Source: Rhyacichthys aspro
Taxonomy: Eukaryota; Chordata; Actinopteri; Gobiiformes; Rhyacichthyidae
Reading direction: 5' to 3'
Assembly: GCA_036850595.1 (NCBI GenBank)
Contig: CM072158.1
Location: forward strand, 11,113,422-11,177,421
Length of the DNA stretch: 64,000 bases
Shown: positions 58,501 through 64,000 of the stretch, in pieces
Layout: each line of letters starts with the position of its first letter
Position numbering within the stretch: the stretch's first letter is position 1
Position numbers and translations under genes: made by a program
The notes under the pieces: model-generated
What the model was told of the DNA's origin: nothing
Seen by the model: only the letters and a program-made list of their open reading frames with translations
Databases searched by the model: none

Positions 58501-60222
58501 TGTATAGAAGAAGACAAAGTTCAAATAACAAATCTCTGCACTCTTGTTGTTGATCAGCTGGTAGATGGAGCGATGGAGGTGGAGGTGCTGATGAAGAGAA
58601 TGGTGGAGCTACAGCAGCAGGAGGAGGAGTGCACGCAGGAAGAGATGGTTACTCGCTTTGAAAGAGAGAGGAGTGAAAGCATTCCCACTGGTACAAAGAC
58701 TTGTTTATTGATGAACAGCCCTGTCACCTACTTGCTTTGCAAATGCTGACTTGCCTCTTTATTTTTCACGTTTAACCAGCTGTGGTGAGGGGAGCCCCAC
58801 CTGACCTAGTGTTGCGTCTGGTGGAGGAACCAGAATTTAGATATGAGGACTTTGCACCCAAAGGAGAGCAGTCTCCAACTACCATGAGAGCGCAGGTACA
58901 GCATTTTTAATGCCTTCAAAACGTATTCTCTTCTGAAGTTAAACATAGTGTGTATACTGTTTGTAGTTGATCTTCTACTGTGTAAACTGATGTATGTGCT
59001 TATGCTTGAGTTGATTCATTTGTGTGTTGTGCACAGGACTATTCATGGGAGGATCATGGCTACTCTCTCGTCAACAGACTACTGCCTGACATGGGACAGC
59101 TACTGGACGAGAAGTTTCAGGTATTTGACACTTTTCAGAGAGGCACATTATCTGATAAAAACCTGACTAAAATAAATATGTGGGTTGTGCCTTTTTAACA
59201 CTGCACAGACAGAGACTGCTTCTGTTAAACAAAAAAAAAAGCTTTACAATTTATAATAATACTAAGTAGATCATGTTCTGCACAGGCACAGGACTGCAGC
59301 AGAGTCAACAGGTCCTTGCTTATCTACTGCTTAATCAGACTTGAATATGTGGGAGTCAATTGTCACATATTTCTGCTCAAATGCTGGCCATGTACTATGA
59401 AGCGGGATTATGGGGTTAGTAAGTTAACTTCAGGCTTAATGTTGGATTTTTAGTGTCACATAGATGGTTCCCGTGAGGTAGAACTCCATGGAAACTGAGC
59501 TAACCTTGGAGTAAGTCAAGTCCCCGACAGAAGAAACCTGGCCCAATGACAAAATTAACAAGATAATGTCTCTCACATACTTCCTTTTCACGCTGCTATT
59601 GGGATTCAGTCACAGGGATACCATACATTAACACTGGCCACTTGATTCAATCACTCAAGACTTTTGTGTAATATTTTCTGTTTATTTTGCAGATTGTGAG
59701 TAACTTGACCTACCACAGGATGGCCATGCATGAAGGTGTTGATACCCACACCTTGAGGAAAGCTCTGTGGAACTACATTCACTGCCTCTATGGCATACGG
59801 TCAGTATTAAATGCTGCATGACAAACTGTGAAAGGATTATCAGTGTGTTACTAATTTGTTGCCCTCATTTAATGCAGATATGATGATTACGACTATGGAA
59901 GTGTGAATGTGTTATTGGAGCGCTCTCTTAAAGTGTTTGTTAAGACCATGGCTTGTCATCCGGAGCAGACCACAGCACGTGTTTACCACGCCTTCTGGAG
60001 ACACTTCAGGCACTCAGAAAAGGTACGTTAGGTTCAAGGATACATCTTTCATGGCATTTTGAAAGACTATAAAAAAGTTTGTGAGTGATGACACTTGACA
60101 CATGACACATTTGCCTGTTGGCTCTCTTTTTACAGGTTCATGCTAATCTCATAGTGATGGAGGCCCGGCTACAAGCTGCCCTTCTTTATACCTTACGGGC
60201 CATTACACACTACATGAGATGA
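55550..60222 (+). CDS. sesn2: Sestrin (most likely sestrin-2), leucine-sensing mTORC1 inhibitor family
   Basis: Cytosolic stress-induced protein. SESN2 binds leucine and, without it, GATOR2, thereby lowering mTORC1 activity. Exons 55550-55891, 56718-56783, 57247-57435, 57741-57923, 58053-58271, 58558-58690, 58780-58895, 59037-59120, 59693-59799, 59878-60022 and 60136-60222 give 556 residues. The N-terminal peroxidase-like half has AARHHCSYLVQQH: Cys206, Tyr208 and His213 match human SESN2 Cys125, Tyr127 and His132. In the C-terminal half YDDYDYG keeps the GATOR2-contact Asp pair (482/483), and FWRHFRHSEK keeps Trp520 and Glu527 of the leucine pocket. Arg453 replaces the pocket Thr377. The first 136 residues resemble the N-terminus of long SESN1 rather than human SESN2. 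Paralog 2 is inferred from synteny with matn1/sdc3/pum1; sestrin family membership is certain. Confidence 0.93.
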
Positions 60223-60714
60223 CATATTCACACATAGCTATCTGTATGAAAGAAACCTGCAATTTCTCAAACGCTGAGCCAGCTGTGAGATACCACAGTA
60301 CAATTTGTGATACATGTGGATAAATGATTTTGCACAAATGCAACACACTACAATGAATGTTTGTATTTGCATATCGTATTTTTCAGTGTTAATTATCGAT
60401 GCTGCTTTGCAACAGGGATTATATGTGTTACTTTTATTGCACTGAGGTTCTTCATGTTTTGTTTGACCACTTGAGCTATAGCTTTTGAATATCTTGCACA
60501 CATTTGGTCACGTTAGCATATTTAAAGCATACGAGCCAGGTATGCTGGCAGATTACTTAATCATCACTGTAGGTGTACTGTTTTTGTTGTTTATGTGACA
60601 AACTTGTTTAGACTGATCTGTTTACTGCTGTTCAGCACATCTGACTCAATCATGCCTCAGTCATCTTTGTCTGGAGAGTACAAAGAATAAGAGACTACCT
60701 GTATTTTTCTACAC

Positions 60715-60720
60715 AATAAA
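60715..60720 (+). terminator. sesn2: AATAAA polyadenylation signal of the sestrin gene
   Basis: Canonical hexamer in ACACAATAAAGTTACTTTGTT, 492 bases after the TGA, giving a 3'UTR of about half a kilobase. Confidence 0.75.
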
Positions 60721-60739
60721 GTTACTTTGTTAAAAAGAA

Positions 60740-61330
60740 GATGCGTTAAATCCGTTTATTTGTTTTTTATTTACGTTTTTATATTATTTCCTCTGCTCAA
60801 CAAGGATTAAATAGCTTGATATGATGTGCTGTATTGGGTTTAAACTCGTAGATGCAGATGCACTCAGCCGCCACTAGATGTAGACAAAGACTTGGAAGAA
60901 TGTCATTTTCCCACAGTTCAGTTTTCATTTGACTGTTGAAGGCAGATCACAAAGCCTAGAGGTTTTTTATAGAGTTTCTCTTAAACATGTTTCATCAGGG
61001 GTCGTTATCCTCAATGTTTCATATAGTTTTAAGCGCTCACTACTCACAGTAATAATGTAGGCCACTGTTTTCACACGTTTCTCGTTGATTCTTCCTGTAG
61101 TTCACACCTAGCAACTCTGAAATGTGCCGCCTTTTATTCAGGTGCAATAAGAACGCTACCATCAGAAGTTCGTAGCGTATGGAACACATTTTACAAGCTT
61201 AATATGTAATCTCCCCTTTTCATTTCGACAGTAGGGCCTATTTTTGTAAGAGTAAGTCATTCATGCACTGTCTTAGTCCAGTTTCCCAAAGTAAAACAGC
61301 TCTGCGCTATAGGTTTTTGACTGAAGAGTC
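60740..61330. other. Spacer after the sestrin gene
   Basis: AT-rich, with no coding sequence or repeat recognised. GC content rises near 61325, where the next candidate first exon begins. Confidence 0.5.
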
Positions 61331-61480
61331 ATGCGCGCGTTCCTCTGGGGCGGACCTCAGCGCGCGTCCAGGAGCCATCCGGACAAAGCGCGCTCACATC
61401 CTCTCACACTCACACACCTCAGGTCACCACTGCGGTCACCCTGGCTCTGCGTCCTGCCTTCACCTGCATCCAGACCCTTG
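61331..61480 (+). other. Candidate first exon of an unidentified downstream gene
   Basis: A CpG-rich block (CATGCGCGCGTTCC, GCGCGCGTCC) ends at a strong donor, CCCTTG-GTAAGA, at 61481. An ATG at 61331 opens a frame of 50 codons that reaches the donor in phase 0, but the product is low-complexity (Arg/Ser/Pro/Leu) and matches nothing known. The block is therefore more likely 5'UTR. The left boundary is unknown. Confidence 0.35.
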
Positions 61481-61752
61481 GTAAGACCCCTTGATTCACT
61501 TTACTAACACTCTTCAGTTCATAAACGTAGACGAAGAACCGAGCGCAGAGTTAGGAGACTCTTTCAAACCAGCTGTGACAGTTTGAATGTGGCTACTCAC
61601 TGCTGAGAGAAAGAAAAATGTAATAATAGATGATCTTATTATAGATGTTGATAAGTGCTGTGTTTGTGAGAATTGGGTTCTCTGATGAATAAAGGGAAGT
61701 TGGGGCAGCCCCCTGTGAGAAGTTGAGAAGTGGCTCAACTAATTCTTCTCAG

Positions 61753-61823
61753 CTGGACAGACACCACAGAGGATGTCATTTAGAAATCTGCAGTGTTGAA
61801 ACAGCCAACTTCACCAGACAAAG
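61753..61823 (+). other. Candidate second (probably non-coding) exon
   Basis: 71 bases lie between AATTCTTCTCAG and GTAATT, directly downstream of the previous candidate exon. The frame from 61331 stays open across it. A separate ATG inside (ATGTCATTTAG) starts a short frame ending in TGA. No protein family is recognised. Confidence 0.35.
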
Positions 61824-63891
61824 GTAATTATATATATATTTAAAAGCAGGTTATCTGTGCTCAGATTGTGTTAGATTGTCTTTAGTGGAGTTGTTCTGAT
61901 TGATTTGGCAGCTGAGGAACATGAGGAAAGGGCATGGCTAGATGTATCCTTGTTTGTGTATCTCCATTGATCCAGGACGGTCCTGTTTGGCTGACACTAA
62001 ATGGACCGACACAATGTGCAGTTATTTGAACACCGCAACTGCTTCTTCTTCTTTCATTTTCACAGTTTAGTATTCATATAACCAGATTGTGTGGGTGGTA
62101 TTGTGACATTTTGAAGGCTTTTGGTGGGGAAAAACAAGATTAGGCTGTCCAAGGCCAGACTTCATCACTTCCTGTTTCTCAGTGAGGTTGGTTCCTGTCT
62201 TGAGCCATGGAGCAAGGCAGGAAGGAAAGGGGCGTGGTTTGGCGTTTTTAGGTATGTATGCGTTTCAAATGGTCACTTAGGGCAAATCATCACAACAAGC
62301 ATCTGATGGGGACACTTTATCGACGAGGAGTAAGAATATGAGGCAAGGGAACAGGTATCAGTTCTCTGTCCTGGGATGAGGATACAGTGACATCATGTGG
62401 AAACAGGACGTCCCCATGACCGAGACACCTTACTTTTCCATCACCCCCTCCCCCTTCTCCCTGAGAGTGTGTAACTCCAGTGACAGCTTGCTTCCCATTG
62501 TCCTATCATTCCCGCTCCAAACATGCACTGCATCCTGTGGGGCTTCCTTCTAATGGACGCAACAAAACAAAAAAGAGACATCGAGAGCAAGGAGAGGAGG
62601 AAAAGATGGAGAAATGAAGACAGTATTAATGTCCGAGAACTGTCCGAAGAATATTTGTGTTCTCATAGTTAATTCCCCGGTCGTAGCGGCTTATCTTCAG
62701 TGCGTTGTGCAGGAAAGGGTGTGTCTCCTGGATGTTTGTGAGTGTGACTTTTGGTGGGCAGCAGAACTGGGATATTAGTGAGTGCACTGTATGCCTTTGT
62801 AGGTCAAACTTTACAGACTTCCTTATATTGTTTAGGTTAACATTTACTGTACATTATGCACACTGTAAAGTTTAGTGTTGCCCAGTGATGAACATTTCTG
62901 GACACAACAGGTTTCCTCCATATTACTTTAAAATCACATTGACATGAACTTAAAAAAGTAAGACATTTTTTTGAAAGAAAGTTGAAGGCCAAACACAAAC
63001 CACTGTCACCAGAGGAAATCATTTCTGTTTCGTTGTCTGAAGTATTTCTCTATATTAGGTTCGGTAGTAACACTCCGTCAGTAGAGCTTTGCTTATGTCT
63101 ATACTTTGATATTGTTACTGTAAGAGCAATCGCAGCGCCATTTTTTGGACAACTAGTGAACTCGAAGCAGAGAAATCAAATGAGATGGGCACAATTTGTG
63201 ACATTAACACTGCAGCATTTACTGTATGTGATTGTATCTCATTTTTATGACTTGCTTCTAGGAAACAAAGAGGAACTGTTTTGGTGTGAACTGTGCCATT
63301 TTAACTTTGTTAGCCTTCCCTGCTGCACGTCTACTCAGTTGAACACATTTATTCGCACTAGTTTATGTGAAAGACAGGCCTTAATACCCATAAAAATTTG
63401 TTTATGCTTAACCAGAAATATAAAATGAGATTTAGAGGCTTATTGAGAAAAACTTAGTTGCCAACAGGAACTGAATCAATATGAACAATAACTGCTGTAT
63501 AATGCAACTCTGCAAACATTTACAGTATGTGTGTTGATAACTATCTCTGATATATGTGCAGGTTGTGGTATCAAGGGCCTATCAGAACAGTAAGAGACAA
63601 GTTAGAAGAAAGGACACACTGATCTGTTTCTCAAAGAGGTGAAGAGAAAAGCTAGACAGAAGGAATATGAAGGTTTATTGTTGGAGAGCTGTAGTCTGGG
63701 TGGAGGGAGAACGTACGACAGAAAAACACCAGGAGAAAGGAAATGTGTGTGTTCAGGTTGTTTGCTGTACTGCAGCTGCATTGTGTGTGTGTGTGTGTGT
63801 GTGTGGACGGACTGTGTCTTCAGTTTCCAGGAAAAGGGGGGAGCCATCAGAAGGGTGGACAGGAAACTCTAACAGGGCTAACTTCCTGCAG
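61824..63891 (+). other. Intron-like stretch before the right edge
   Basis: About 2 kb, AT-rich, with no recognised gene. It includes a (TG)n run at 63782-63805. The 148-codon open frame at 62982-63428 starts at TTG and shows no family resemblance. Confidence 0.4.
63782..63805 (+). repeat. (TG)n microsatellite
   Basis: Uninterrupted TG dinucleotides for about 24 bases. Confidence 0.9.
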
Positions 63892-63954
63892 CTTTCCCGA
63901 TGGCCAACCTGATAGTGCATGAGTGTGCGCACCTCAAATGTCTGCACACTCTGC
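63892..63954 (+). other. Candidate coding exon with a start codon at the right edge
   Basis: It is flanked by CTTCCTGCAG and GTAAGC. After eight bases comes ATGG in fair context (63900), opening MANLIVHECAHLKCLHTL up to the donor in phase 1. If the two upstream blocks are 5'UTR, this would be the first coding exon of the next gene. The protein start is not recognised, the polypyrimidine tract is weak and the gene continues outside the window. Confidence 0.25.
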
Positions 63955-64000
63955 GTAAGCAACAAGTGTTTCTGATGCAGTAACGTTGCATCAGATTTAG

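Noticed and set aside
62982..63428. 148-codon open frame near the right edge
   Set aside because: It starts at TTG, has no ATG nearby and no recognised family; AT-rich chance frame.

Overview
The window is nuclear DNA of a ray-finned (teleost, probably percomorph) fish. It shows GT-AG introns, one AT-AC intron, AATAAA polyadenylation signals, CA/TG microsatellites, fish-type SINE and hAT remnants, and five recognisable vertebrate genes. All five lie on the + strand. No gene was recognised on the - strand, and nothing bacterial, viral or CRISPR-like was seen. Exon boundaries were placed by hand from splice signals, reading phase and remembered protein families. For four complete genes and one 3' partial gene the exon lengths sum to a multiple of three and the frame stays open throughout.

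Layout. (1) 1-8135: 3' two-thirds of pum1, a Pumilio RNA-binding repressor, with all eight PUF repeats and a long 3'UTR. (2) 11008-36558: sdc3 (syndecan-3), with a 20-kb first intron and a 2.5-kb 3'UTR ending near 39095. (3) 41911-46818: nobox, an oocyte homeobox factor, in nine exons. (4) 50492-54227: matn1 (matrilin-1), cartilage matrix, in ten exons, with a U12-type AT-AC last intron. (5) 55550-60222: a sestrin, most likely sesn2, in eleven exons. (6) 61331-63954: two or three exon-like blocks of an unidentified gene running off the right edge.

The genes are not an operon and have unrelated roles. The order pum1-sdc3-matn1, with a sestrin nearby, resembles human 1p35. nobox sits where mammals have LAPTM5, which I did not find here.

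Most interesting points: (a) a 54-nt, frame-preserving cassette exon in sdc3 intron 4 that looks like a diverged duplicate of the transmembrane exon; (b) a 72-residue Arg/Glu rod in the syndecan-3 ectodomain; (c) an Arg at the sestrin position equivalent to leucine-contacting Thr377, with the other contact residues checked intact; (d) an ARE/CRE/AP-1 cluster upstream of the sestrin; (e) a hAT element with a perfect 8-bp target duplication; (f) G-quadruplex motifs in pum1 and sdc3 introns.
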